Notes: generated by a model not told the origin, from the sequence alone. DNA of 64,000 bases from Amborella trichopoda (GCF_000471905.2 NW_006499705.1:5915312-5979311); one strand, 5' to 3'. Counted from the first letter of the stretch, positions 45,401-56,227 are shown. Made by a program: numbers and translations.

Positions 45401-48400
45401 AGATAGTTTATCATATTGATTATTTGATGAAGTAGACTGGATGTTCAAAGAATATTGCACGAAAAGATAGAATAGCATTCAAACTAAATTACTACAAACT
45501 CAATAAAGTAGAATATACTGAAATAGTTGGAAGTGTTTCCTAAATATGTTAGTTAGAAACTATAAGAAAACCTATTATTGTTTTAAAGGATGATGAACCT
45601 CAATCTGGGACTTTGTGCTTTATGTTCTTATGCACGCAAACCATTTTCAGAAGAATATTGATAATGTTGCAAATTTCTGATTTTATAAACGTTTTACAGG
45701 TTCATATAGTACTAGTGTTGGTGGATACAGGCATTATTGCTGATTATCTTTCGTATCTACTTCAAATCCCAATAAGATTCACCAGAATTCAATAATAAAA
45801 AGCAAAAAGAATATGAAAACAAAGATGCCAGTGTGGAACCTCAGTATTTCTCTTCAAGTGTAAGACTGGACCTAAGCTTCTGGTTCAGGTTCAAATTCCA
45901 TGCTTGCTTAACTTTGAACAACTCCCAGTCACATTGCAAACCAGCGATTGAAAACATGGACCATGGCTCGGTCTTGCTAGGGTACCAAGCTTGAGCCAGT
46001 GATTTGACTTGGCCCAGTCTCTGTAAAAATAACACAGAAGGGTCCATGTCTGGTGACCCTCAATAGTACCCAGTTCTCTTCCCCATCCAAGTCATTCAGG
46101 CGAGTCAAAAACTGGGTCACGGAGGTTTGAAACACTGGTATAAATATTATAGCATGTACAAGTTGCTCACTCACATAACCACTCTGTGCTCTGTCGTGAT
46201 ATTGTAATGTGGCATCTTAGATACTTAAATGAAACTTTGTACACCTCTTCTATGACTTCCTCTAGTTAGATAGAATGAAACTTTTTATACCTATCCTCGG
46301 AAAGATTGTCAGCAACTAGGCATAGTGTAGTCGTCTTTTAGTTTATTAGTATTAGTTAGTCAGTTGTTTCATTTGAATCCATGTTGCTTTAAATAATTGG
46401 CTTCTATCTGATTAGGTGGGACAAGTACAAAGGATAGTCAGTGAAAGGTTTGGAAAATGCTTGCTCGAGCTAAGTGGAATTAATGCAGCACCTTAGATAC
46501 TTAAATGGAACTTTGCACACCTGTTCTATGACTTCCTCTAATTAGATAGGATGAAACTTTTTATACCTATCCTTGAAAAGATTGTCACCAACTAGGCATA
46601 TGTAGTCTTCTTCAAGTTTATTAGTATTAGTTAGTCAGTTGTTTCATTTGAATCCATGTTGCTTTAAATAATTGGCTTCCATCTGATTAGGTGGGACAAC
46701 AAGTACGAAGGTTAGTCAGTGAAAGGTTTGGAAAATGCTTGCTCGAGCTAAGTGGAAATAATGCAATTATAGTCATGGATGATGCGGATATCCAGCTTGC
46801 TGTTCGTTCTGTACTGTTTGCTGCTGTTGGAACTGCAGGTCAACGCTGCACCACATGTCGTAGACTGGTAAGATGAACCTGTGTACTCTCCAATAGGCTC
46901 TCCTGAACGTATAGATTGTAGAACTAACTTTAGCATATGGAGGTTTCAGTAATCTGGAAGGTGACTAACTCGTCTTTCTTTATTGTGCAGCTTCTTCATG
47001 AGAGCATATATCAAAATTTTGTTGATCAATTAGTTGATGTCTACAAGCAAGTCAAAATTGGGGATCCCCTAGAGAAGGGTACTTTGTTAGGACCACTTCA
47101 TACTCAAGCTTCAAAGGCAAATTTTCAGAGAGGCATAGAAGTTATAACATCCCAGGCAAGACAATTATGTACAAATTTATATCTGGGTGTTATTTCATTG
47201 CTTGTCTCTTTGTCTAAAAATGCAACACAAACTCATAAATTAAATGCAGGGGGGGAAGATTCTCAGTGGAGGATCTCATATAGAAACTGAAGGAAACTTT
47301 GTGCAGCCAACCATCATTGAGATATCTCCAGATGCACCAGTAGTTAAAGAGGAATTGTTTGGTCCTGTTCTTTACATCCTGAAGTTTAAGGTAAAAAAAG
47401 GGGTCAAATTTTTTGCACTCTCACCTATTTTCATTAAAATTCACCCTGTTAATGAATTCTTTGATGAAATTGATACTACATACAGACTCTGAAAGAAGCT
47501 ATAGAAATAAACAATTCTGTTCCACAAGGTTTGAGTAGCTCAATCTTCACAAGGAGGCCAGAGGTTATCTTCAGATGGATTGGGTGTGTGTCTCTCTCTC
47601 TCTCTCTCTGGCACACACACAGATGCCCCCCACCATCCTCAAATGACATGGACACCCAGGCAACCAAACACACGCACACAATAACATTAAGTCATGCTTC
47701 TTATTGAGGAGCTTATCATATCTTATCCAATTTTATTTGCCATTATTCTTCATTATCCATCTGTTTTATGATTTCTAAATCGAGTTGAGAACAAAAATCA
47801 ATTGTTTGTCATATTTGTGATGCAGACCTCATGGCAGTGACTGTGGCATAGTAAATGTAAATATTCCCACAAATGGCGCAGAGATTGGAGGTGCCTTTGG
47901 AGGTGAGAAAGCAACTGGAGGTGGCCGTGAAGCGGGAAGCGATTCATGGAAGCAATACATGCGCCGTTCAACATGGTAAATAATCACTGCTTTTTTTTTC
48001 TGTTGATATGTGTATACAGCACTTGAACCTATGTTCTGTTTTCTTTTTTCTAGGTTCTACTTGATAGCGTTATGGATCCAAGACCCCAATTCTATTTATA
48101 CAGTTTGTATTATTAGACGACATTCTTGCTTGCCTTATTACCTCCAAGGCGTTTTTTAGTGGTGACCCGGATTGACCACCCCAAAAGGGTGGATTGGCAA
48201 TCTGGATCCGAGAATCGGCCAGATTGGCTTGTTTCAGCCTTGAAAAAATTTAAAAAAATCACTAAAATTTCTTAAAAATCTAGTTTCTTATGTTCTCAAA
48301 GAAATTGGGGGTATTGCATTGTAGATTATTATTATTTTATGGAAAATATGCAAATATTGAGAACTTTTCTCAAAGAAATTGGGGGTATTGCATTGTAGAT

Positions 48401-50278
48401 TTTTATTATTTTATTGAAAATATGCAAATATTGAGAACTTGTTTCATGCCTGAGTGTTTGTTGACCACTACCTCCATTTCATAGTCAAAATATAGTTTAA
48501 AATGTAACTCATTGCAATAAAATGGATCTCTCTAACTCAATTTTTTTTTGTATTTTTATAATCTCCATTATCAATTGCGCTTGTAAAAATAGGGGATCTT
48601 GCCTACTCATTTCTTATTTTTCTCTTTTCTGAAAATTAATTTATTGGATTATTTATTTGTTTCCATTTGTATTTTGTAATGAAGTTGCATAAATATAAGG
48701 ATCAAAGCAATTTTTTTTGCCATATTTTTTTCGTGGAACTCCCTCCCTTGCTATATTGCTCTATAATTTTTTTCTAAATTTTCTTTTACTTCAATTTAAC
48801 TTCATGTTTTCTTGTCCTAGAGTAACTTGTTAAACTTTCTTTTACTCGCCACTGTAAGCTTCATGTTGGGCTCAATTTTATTTTGGCACACTTTGATTCC
48901 AATAGCTTGGGTGATTGTGATGGCTCAATTTTCTTGTTAGTCTCAATTTCATTACTTGAATGAATGGCTTGAGCGAATGTGGTGGTTTGGACCGAATTTT
49001 ATTCGCTGAGTGAAGGTGATGGTGTAAAAGGAGGGAAGCTTATATCCCATATCGGGGAGGAAGAGGTGGACATGGAGGGCACAAGCCTATAAATCACAGG
49101 GAGGTAAATAAATGTGATTTCCCACAAGAAGACCAAAAGTGGGCTGTTTCTTATTTTAAACTTTAAAGTAGTTTCCCATTGGACGTAATATGGTGGGCCC
49201 TTGTTTCGATTTTTAGAAAGAATAAAAAAGTTGTATAAGAAGGGATGGGCCTCATAACCACCTCTCTCTTAAAAAAAAACATTCAAATTTTTTAATCTGG
49301 TTCATGGACGATTCTGTCCGATTCTTTGACATAACTCACCGGTTCTGAACCGGCCGATGCATTGGGTGGGGGGGGGGGGGCACACCTGGTTCCTGATATA
49401 TTATGGGAACCGGATCACTCAGGATGATTCGCGATCTGGATTGGGCGATTCCAATCTGGATTGGCGATATTTGGAACACTAATTACATCTATATTACATT
49501 ATATTGCATTTGTATGTTCTACACTTACTACCACACTCACCTAACTCCACAGGATCATAATAGATAAGGTTTTATATGAGAGAGTGCAATTCTAAGTTAA
49601 CACCTTTCTAAATATCAAAAGAGAATCTTGATAACCCCCAAAATGAAGGAATTATTGAAGGAAATCCATTTTTCCTGCTTAAAATCTAGGGTTCCTATAA
49701 GATATTAGATATTAGTTTTCCTACATTGCTAGTGGTAAGCCTGCGCCCCCTTTTTCCTATCTCTCTCTCTCTAACAGTCACAAAGAGACCCTTCTCTCTT
49801 TAACACTCACAAAGAGACCCATGTTTGGCCCAGGTTGAAACTAGTATATTACATATGCCTTCTTAGCTACCACTATATGTTGTGCGCTTTGTACTTTCCA
49901 ATGGGCCCAAATGCAACTACATGTCATGAAATCTCATCGTTCATTTTGGTTTTGCAATGGATGTGACTATAGATTGTTATTCTATTATTGTTACTCTTTT
50001 GCTGATTGTTTGAGATATTTAATTATCTAAATTATGTTCTTGAGAATGTCAAAGCGTAGAAAGTCTTAAGGCTTCTCCAGACTAAATGTTTCGAGACCAT
50101 AAACAGTGAGAACCAGTATACTTCTAGTTCAATTTTCAAATTGCAAGTATTAATCTTTTCATTTGAATTATTCAGGTCCAATTCTAACTATTTTTCTTAA
50201 ACTTTTGTTCAATGAATGTACAGTACCATCAATTATGGAAATGAACTTCCTCTGGCCCAGGGTATAAACTTTGGCTAG
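39453..50278 (+). CDS. ALDH7B4: Aldehyde dehydrogenase family 7 member B (antiquitin, turgor-responsive type), 14 exons
   Basis: This NAD+-dependent aldehyde dehydrogenase removes aldehydes formed under drought, salt and lipid peroxidation and acts in lysine breakdown. Exons: 39453-39593, 41001-41087, 42188-42319, 43224-43296, 43970-43992, 44090-44153, 44448-44493, 45029-45209, 46691-46867, 46991-47155, 47250-47390, 47486-47583, 47826-47975, 50224-50278. All phases agree and give 510 residues, the usual size. Catalytic Glu268 lies in LLELSGNNA and catalytic Cys302 in [10 protein letters not shown]. Other blocks are [47 protein letters not shown] and the C-terminal [16 protein letters not shown]. 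Two oddities: intron 10 begins with GC rather than GT, and intron 8 holds a duplicated start of exon 9. The last intron (2.2 kb) contains a large insertion. The gene appears intact. Confidence 0.97.
45834..46139. mobile_element. Possible family D element in ALDH7B intron 8
   Basis: The left end CAGTGTGGAACCTC and right end GAGGTTTGAAACACTG form an imperfect inverted pair of about 15 bp. The interior has GGTTCAGGTTC and GACTTGGCCCAG words. No target duplication was identified. Confidence 0.45.
46205..46765. repeat. Tandem duplication (about 276-bp unit) copying the start of ALDH7B exon 9
   Basis: Copy 1 (46205-46480) and copy 2 (46481 to about 46765) are nearly identical, sharing TATGACTTCCTCTA, AACTTTTTATACCTATCCT and CAGTTGTTTCATTTGAATCC. 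Copy 1 ends in a duplicate of the exon 9 acceptor and its first 71 bases (46416-46486). Read in frame it gives [14 protein letters not shown] and reaches TAG at 46494-46496. No GT donor in a good context follows it. Confidence 0.92.
48150..49482. mobile_element. Probable inserted element (about 1.3 kb, family D-like) in the last ALDH7B intron
   Basis: The left part GTGGTGACCCGGATTGACC, CAATCTGGATCCGAGAATCG and the right part GATTCGCGATCTGGATTG, CGATTCCAATCTGGATTGGC, TTGGAACACT share words in inverted arrangement. This suggests worn terminal inverted repeats. No transposase frame was seen. It accounts for most of the length of intron 13. Confidence 0.45.
48290..48440. repeat. Tandem duplication of about 77 bp
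   Basis: Two copies contain TCTCAAAGAAATTGGGGGTA, TTGCATTGTAGATT and AAATATGCAAATATTGAGAA. It lies inside the element at 48150-49482. Confidence 0.92.
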
Positions 50279-50984
50279 CAGGTATGCTCCAAGATAAACA
50301 TCTCTCTCTCTCTCTCTCTCTCTCTTAAACACTTCACGCATTGTTCTCTAACTCGATTGTGTTCGTTGTTTTCTTTTGTTTGGTTGTTAGGTCATTCCAT
50401 TCTGCTCTGCTGCTTCCACAAGAGTAAAGATAGGGCCCAACAAGAAGTGATCTCTCTGCATCGCTTAGTGGTCAGTATGGCATCATCAAACATCGGTGTT
50501 TCCTTGTTACAGGCCTTGACTGTCTCAATGTCGGTCTGTCTAACCTTTTTCTACTTTGAATAATCAATAAGAATGTATCGTAAGTATTTCTTATCAGAAG
50601 AGGGAGGCCTTGACTGTCTAAATGTCGGTCTTTCTAACCTTTTTCTACTTTGAATAATCAATAGGAATGTATCTTAAGTATTTCTTATCCAAAGAGGGAA
50701 GAGACCCAATAATCCTAGACAAAAAAATGACTGCCATGCCTTGGTTACATGTCTTATTACCACAGGAAATTAACTTTTTGCATCCCCCATATTCACATAA
50801 TTGTATACCCATTAAATCCATTGTTCCTAAATGTATAGAAGGATGGGGAACTGATACTAGGAACTGCAATGCATCTCAAATTTATGGAAATATGTTACCG
50901 ATATATGTCCATTCATGTTCATGAATTAGAAATTCTAAAAATAGTGCAGGTGATTTTCAATAATTAAATTGAATGGTTCTACTA
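50279..50984. other. ALDH7B 3' flank with a tandem duplication
   Basis: A unit of about 93 bp with GCCTTGACTGTCTCAATGTC, CTTTTTCTACTTTGAATAAT and GTAAGTATTTCTTATC is duplicated at 50513-50606 and 50607-50699. The first 100 bases hold a CT microsatellite (50302-50323). No gene was found. Confidence 0.7.
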
Positions 50985-50993
50985 ATTTTTAGG

Positions 50994-51186
50994 TGAAAAG
51001 TATACAATGAGACCATCTATTTTTGGTACAAGGAGGTCACAATTATTTATAACCATCCAATGTGAAATTGGATGGTTGTATTTATTCTATTGACCAAGCA
51101 CAAACTTCAAAATAAATTCTCCCATATTTTGCAGCACACCCAAGCTATCAAATTTGATATTGGATGGTCTCATTGTATACAATCCC
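50994..51186. mobile_element. Family A MITE, best copy, with a perfect 9-bp target duplication
   Basis: Flanked by ATTTTTAGG at 50985-50993 and 51187-51195. The ends are GTATACAATGAGACCATC and GATGGTCTCATTGTATAC, a perfect 18-bp inverted pair, with a few less regular bases outside. It is 193 bp with no coding capacity. Confidence 0.93.
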
Positions 51187-51305
51187 ATTTTTAGGACTCT
51201 TGACTCTTTTTTTATCATATTTTATGAATGCAGTGGACTAGGTGATAAAGATTTGTTTATGGATTCAAAATACATTTCCAAGAGGAATTTTTTTTTTATT
51301 GGGCA

Positions 51306-51809
51306 GGCTTTTTATACTTTCCCACCAGCATAGAAGTTCTATCATCCTTTTTATCCAACCCTCCATTCTGAATGGAGGGTTAAGACTGCCCCAATCACAA
51401 TGTCAGGTATCTACACTATTTTACTTTTAATTTTTTTTTTTATAAACTATTTTGACACTAAATTTTGGACGTCCATTCTTCTATTAAACTCGCACTAGCG
51501 AAAAATATAAAAAAAATATTTTTAATAAAATAAAATGACCAAAATATCTTTGAAAGTCTTAAGGGGTATTTTGGTCATTATATTTTATCAAAAAATTATT
51601 TTTAATATTTTTTATAGGCGTGCCCCAATGAGAAGATGGCATGTACCAACTTCATATTCATACAATTTGTATGTAAAAAAACTTAAAATAAAATTTCTTA
51701 AGAGGTCGGATCTAAGATCAAATGGTGAGTGGTTCTTTTGATCAAAATTGATCGGCTAGATGGTAGGGGGCGGATAGAACTTTTATACTGTAGGGAAAGC
51801 ATAAAAACC
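51306..51809. mobile_element. DNA element with inverted ends of about 45 bp (family E)
   Basis: The left arm GGCTTTTTATACTTTCCC, then AGCATAGAAGTTCTATC, is matched in inverted form by the right arm GATAGAACTTTTATACTGTA then GGGAAAGCATAAAAACC. The interior of about 420 bp shows no transposase. No target duplication was recognised. Confidence 0.7.
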
Positions 51810-52071
51810 TTTTTCTTTTTTATTATTTTAGTGATCAGTGGTGACGTGGGCCTCTACCCGTTTTATTAGAGAGTTTCCAATGGGGGTGAGTCCACGCATC
51901 ACGTGTATCCTTGGGTACACCTAACCGCCATCTTTTCATAAGTTTAGCCGCATAATGAGGCTGGGGCATTGGTGACTAGAACAAAACACCCCCACCTCTA
52001 GACCCACCATTATTCTATCATCACCACAAAAAACAGATGTTTTGCCCCAAGTGCCTTATTGGTAAATAGGA

Positions 52072-52305
52072 TGGTATATAATGAGATCATTTATCTTTTA
52101 TATAGGGAGGTTACAATTATTTACAATTAGATGTAAAATCTGATAGTTTGGGTCTTTTATAAAGTTTAAAAAAAATTTAAATTTTTTTTGAGTTTGATCA
52201 ATGAAATAAATGCATCCACTTAATTTCACATCCAATGGACAAGATTAATTGTGACGACTTTATACCGAAAGTAAATGATCTCATTATATATTTTTTCTTA
52301 GTGAA
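52072..52305. mobile_element. Family A element
   Basis: The left end has GTATATAATGAGATCATTTATC and the right end has GTAAATGATCTCATTATATA, inverted copies of each other. The interior has AAGTTT and TTTGAGTTTGATCAATGAAA typical of the family. Confidence 0.8.
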
Positions 52306-52695
52306 TTTACCAAAAAGATTGTATAATATAGTTTTTATGTCATAATTACTCATAGCCATTAAATGTAAAATTGAAAAACTAGAGCTACGTTACGAAGCTC
52401 AAAAAAAAATGATGAGGAATATTCTACGGATGGTATAGTTTGATTGATTTAAGTTAAGTAGATGAGAAGACGTAGAGTTGTTAAGAAATCTCCCCAATAA
52501 TTTGCTTGTGATTGGTGGGATACCCAGCAACCCCAAATAAACATATCACACGATATGACCTAAAACTCGACATGCCAACACATGACTCCCTACATTTGGG
52601 GTGCAATCACGTGATGTGAGAAGAACACGCTGCTTGTACCAATGGAGTGAGAGTAGATGTGCAATTTTAGTGAGAGAGATTAGATTTAAAATATG
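52306..52695. other. Intergenic sequence, nothing recognised
   Basis: AT-rich sequence with no convincing frame and no repeat ends. Confidence 0.5.
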
Positions 52696-52696
52696 G

Positions 52697-53072
52697 GTGA
52701 GGTTTGCGTAAGATGTTTCATTTTTTTACTATTGAAGTGTACCTATAAACTAAGTTGAAAATGCAATTCTGCCGCTGGAAAGTAGTGTGATGATATGAAA
52801 TTTTTTTGCTGCTCCAATTATGAAATTTAAAGTTCTAAAATTAGTGGCGATGAACAGATTTACAAACACTTGACAATTTTAAAAATAGAGAATTTAGATA
52901 ATATTTTAAAAAATAAATTATTTTTAGGACTAAATTTTTTTTTATATGGATCTCAAGGTTGAGACGATTGATTTGATTGTTTTATAGCATTGGAAAAACT
53001 TTCTTCTTTTCCAATGAAGTTTTAGGGTGCACTTTACTTGTACGTTACAAAGGTGACCAAACTTTTTCCTTA
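52697..53072. mobile_element. Family B element, diverged
   Basis: The right end TAGGGTGCACTTTACTTGTA then CAAACTTTTTCC and interior words (GAACAGATTTACAAACACTT; AATTTAGATAATATTTT) match the family. The left end is worn. Confidence 0.5.
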
Positions 53073-53084
53073 AAAGATAATAAA

Positions 53085-53250
53085 TATAGTAGGGAGAGAG
53101 GCTACACTCCTTTAACGTAGCCCTCCAATTTTAGTTAGAGAGAGAGAGAGATGTGCAACTTTACTGAGGAGAGGCTGGACTGGTAGGGATGAGAGGCTAG
53201 ACTTCCAATTTTAGTAGAGAGAGAGGCTAGACCTCTTTTTCTATATCAAG
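53085..53250. repeat. Minisatellite of CTCCAATTTTAGT-GAGAGA type (short block)
   Basis: Units of about 30-35 bp combine CCTCCAATTTTAGT with a GAGAGA run and GGCTAGAC. About four units are present. Longer blocks of the same type lie at 54885-55830 and 60400-60580. Confidence 0.75.
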
Positions 53251-53338
53251 AGTCTAGACCTATCACAACCCGGTGGCTACAGAAATTTAATTTTGTTTTT
53301 GTTATTTTTATTTTTAGAGATATGGGTAGTTTTTTAAT

Positions 53339-54023
53339 GAGAAAATTATAAAAGCTCTTTAAAATAGACTATCTATGCAACTTACCCCATTTCAATGTTT
53401 TCTCTCACTTTTTTCTCCAAAACAACATTTCTTTTCAAAAAACCCCCAAGGTAAAAAGTTGTAGTTTTTTTGGACAGAAATACCCTTCCCGTACAAACCA
53501 AATCAATTCGCGGGTCTCAAGTAGCGTATTACCGGAGCACATTCTCATAATGCCGGAGCGCTGTGGCTTAGACATGCATTACCATAGCGCACATTCAGAA
53601 TGCCGGAGCGCGGTCCTCCATTGCCAGAGCGTTGTGGCTCCAGAGACTTCATTGCCAGAGCGCAGTCCTCCATTGCTAGAGCGCTGTGGCTCCAGAGACT
53701 TCATTACCGGAGCGGAATGTCGGAGCGCGTCTTTGCACTACCAGAGCGAGTTCTCATAATGCCGGAGTGTTGCGGCTCAGACCTGCATTGCCGGAGCGCA
53801 TATTCAGGAGTGTGTGTTTGTACTGCCAGAGCGCGCGTGAAAACATGAGAGAGAAGGCCGTTTGAAAACAAATAAGGGCAGTTTAGTCTTATTTCATGCT
53901 ACTTTTGGATTGGGGGGGTTATTTGCGATGAAAGATTGTTTGGGGGAAAAAAGTGAGAGAAAATATTGGGGTGGGTGTAAGTTGCATAGATAGTCCATTT
54001 TAGGGGTTTTTTTGTAATTTTTT
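53339..54023. mobile_element. Mutator-like foldback element carrying a CCGGAGCG short-repeat array
   Basis: Long inverted ends of about 130-150 bp: the left arm holds TAGACTATCTATGCAACTTA and TTTTCTCTCACTTTTTTC; the right arm holds their complements GAAAAAAGTGAGAGAAAATA and TAAGTTGCATAGATAGTCCA. Between them (about 53530-53835) lie about 13 copies of the motif (T)GCCGGAGCGC or close variants at irregular spacing of about 12-30 bp. A 50-bp stretch with GTGGCTCCAGAGACTTCATT occurs twice. No transposase is present. The outer limits follow alignment with the 57155 element; no clean target duplication was found here. Confidence 0.75.
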
Positions 54024-54884
54024 ATTTTTTCTTTATTTATTAGGGTTAATTATTAAAAATAGGAATTTTGGTTTAGTTTGATAAAGTCTAATTTTAGGAA
54101 GTATGTTTTACTTAGGATTAAGTTTGTATATTTTTTAAGGACAAATCTTCTTCTTTTGAAAGAGCTGGTCATCGTTTCTATTCTAGAAAATATCCATTTT
54201 TGTTAATCTTAAAAATAGACTTTATCTATTGGAAGGTAAAATCATTTACATATATCCTTTAGGAGCTATAGTTAAAACATGGGTACTATGGAATATGTTG
54301 ATCCTTTTATTAAGGTATGGCTTGGGTATATAATGGGTCGCCCACTGGAAATGAAGAAGTTGGGAGTTGTAGTTATCTTTTAGGAAAGTTGGATTGAAGA
54401 ATATGGAAATAATCTAGAAATAGATCTATTTTGATTAGTTATTAGTAGGGAGATATATTTTGGATTATCTTTTGAGAGTTAGTGAGATGATGTTTTAAAT
54501 GTATAAAAGAAGGAGGCATGGATATTGTAATGGGGAATTGAATTTTGCTAACGAAGAAAAAATGATATTTAAGATCATATAGAGTAAGAGAGAGAGAGCC
54601 CTTTGTGGGTATCGTATAGAGTGTGAGAGAGAACCCTTTGTAGTTATCGTATAGAGTGAGAGAGAGAGAGAGCCCTTTGTGGGTATCGTATAGAGTGAGT
54701 GAGAGAGAGAGCCTTTTGTAGGTCTTTTTTCTTTTCTTTTGCTCATGGGCTTGTGCCGGAATATTCGTATCCGTACGTTTTTATTATTTCTTCTTGTGAT
54801 TTCCTTCACAATTTTTATTTCTCTATCTTAAACTCAATTAATTTTATCGGTGTTGTTTTCCGATAAATTTTATATTGCGTCAAC
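54024..54884. mobile_element. Possible LTR-derived sequence with an internal tandem repeat
   Basis: A promoter-like TGTATAAAAGAAGG at about 54498-54511 is followed by GGAGGCATGGATATTGTAAT, then four units of about 45 bp with CCCTTTGTGGGTATCGTATA and GAGAGA runs (54580-54722), then a T-rich tail. The arrangement resembles the U3-R-U5 order of a single LTR, but no ends, target duplication or partner LTR were found. Old, if real. Confidence 0.3.
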
Positions 54885-55830
54885 CTCCAATTTTAGTGTA
54901 AAGGCCTCCAATTTTAATTAGAGGGAGTGTGAGGAAACCTCCAATTCTGGAGAGACTAGACCACCAAGTTTGATAGAAAGACTTGGATTTTAATATGGAA
55001 AATGTTTTGATTGGGCTGCAGACATGTTAAAACAAGTAAAGCCCCACTTCAAAAATTACCAAAAATTTCAATTATGGAGTCGAAAGACACTTTCAAACCA
55101 AGCATCTTGACCTTGACTGTCATCTTGAAAAAAAATTAGGATTTCATGCTCTAGAAATAATATATATTGTAACACATTATCCAAGATGTCAAATTTGCCC
55201 TAAAAATAAGTGTTCACGAATCCACAAGATTTGTACCATCTTTTAGCGTCAAATTTTATAGTCTGTATTGGAAATAGATTTAGAGTCATCATGGAGATTT
55301 CTAATGAGAATTCGAGATGAGGCTTTATTTTGTTTTCATAAAACCTAAGTTTTATAGAAACTTCATCCTTTTAATTGTCCAGGTGTCCAATTTAGTAAAG
55401 AGGGAGATTCTAGACCTCTAAGTTTAGTAAACAGAAACTGGATTCAAGTTTAGGGGAGAAAGAGATCTAAGTTTTAGGAGACAGAGATTAGATCTTCAAT
55501 ATCAGGAAAGAATCTCTATAGATCTCCAAGTTTAGTAGAGAGAGGGAGAGAGATATACCAAACTTAGTAGAAAAAGGAGACTAGATCTCCAATTTTAGAA
55601 GAGAGAAAAGAGACCTCTAATTTTGGTAGAGAGAGACTTTGGACCTCCAAGTTTAGTGAAGGGATAGAAACCGGACCTCCAAAGTTTAATAGAGAGAAAA
55701 AGGATCTCCAATTTTGGTAGAGAGAGAGTCTAGACCTCCAAGTTTAGTGAAGGAAGAGACTAAACCTCCAATTTTGTGGGGAGAGATTAGACCTCCAGTT
55801 TTACTGGAGAGAGAGAAACTGTGATTTTGT
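54885..55830. repeat. Minisatellite: ACCTCCAA(T/G)TTTAGT + GAGAGA, about 20 units
   Basis: Units of about 28-40 bp, each with CCTCCAA, TTTAGT and a short GA run followed by CTAGA or TAGACC, repeat across this stretch. Units are diverged. A family B element (about 55020-55365) interrupts the array. The minus strand of 55686-55940 stays open and would give repeated TKxGGL peptides, a by-product of the repeat. Confidence 0.8.
55020..55365. mobile_element. Family B element inserted in the minisatellite, diverged
   Basis: Interior words (ACCTTGACTGTCATCTTG; GTAACACATTATCCAAGATG) and the right part GAGGCTTTATTTTGTTTTCA match family B in outline. Minisatellite units continue on both sides. Confidence 0.5.
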
Positions 55831-55831
55831 A

Positions 55832-56227
55832 TTGGGTGAGGTTTGTATGAGGTTGCCTCCTTATACTGTGGAAATAAGTTGCGCATATAAAATTTACTTA
55901 GAGATGTTGTTTCAGTGTTGAAAACTTTATGTTGGCTCAAAAATTTCTTTTCATCCTCAGTTATACAATTTTAAATTTAAAAAATTGTACAGACTGAGCA
56001 AATAAAAAAACACTTGAAAATCTGGAAAATCGCATACCAGGTAACTTGTTACATAATATACTATTTTTTGGACTTGAAATTCTTTTTTTTCCTCATGTCA
56101 ATTAATCTTGATGTTAATATTATCACTTAGAGGGTTCTCCAATGCTAGAACACTCTCCTCAATAGGATTTTTGAGGTGCACCTTACTTCAACAATATAAA
56201 GTTGCAACCTTATATAAACTTTTTCCT
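55832..56227. mobile_element. Family B element with a probable 9-bp target duplication
   Basis: The left end is GGGTGAGGTTTGTATGAGG then TTGCCTCCTTATACT. The right end is ACAATATAAAGTTGCAACCT then TATATAAACTTTTTCC. The flanks TTTTGTATT and TTCTCTATT agree at 7 of 9 positions. Confidence 0.7.

Noticed and set aside
46416-46496. A real extra exon in ALDH7B
   Set aside because: It duplicates the start of exon 9, ends at a TAG and has no good donor; the downstream copy matches the protein family fully.
53550-53848. Open frames of 69 and 82 codons inside the CCGGAGCG array
   Set aside because: The peptides simply repeat PERC/ARAL-type translations of the short repeat. There is no family match and two frames are open at once.
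55686-55940. 84-codon frame with repeated GGL motifs as a repeat protein
   Set aside because: It is explained by the minisatellite unit on the reverse strand; there is no start context and no homologue recognised.
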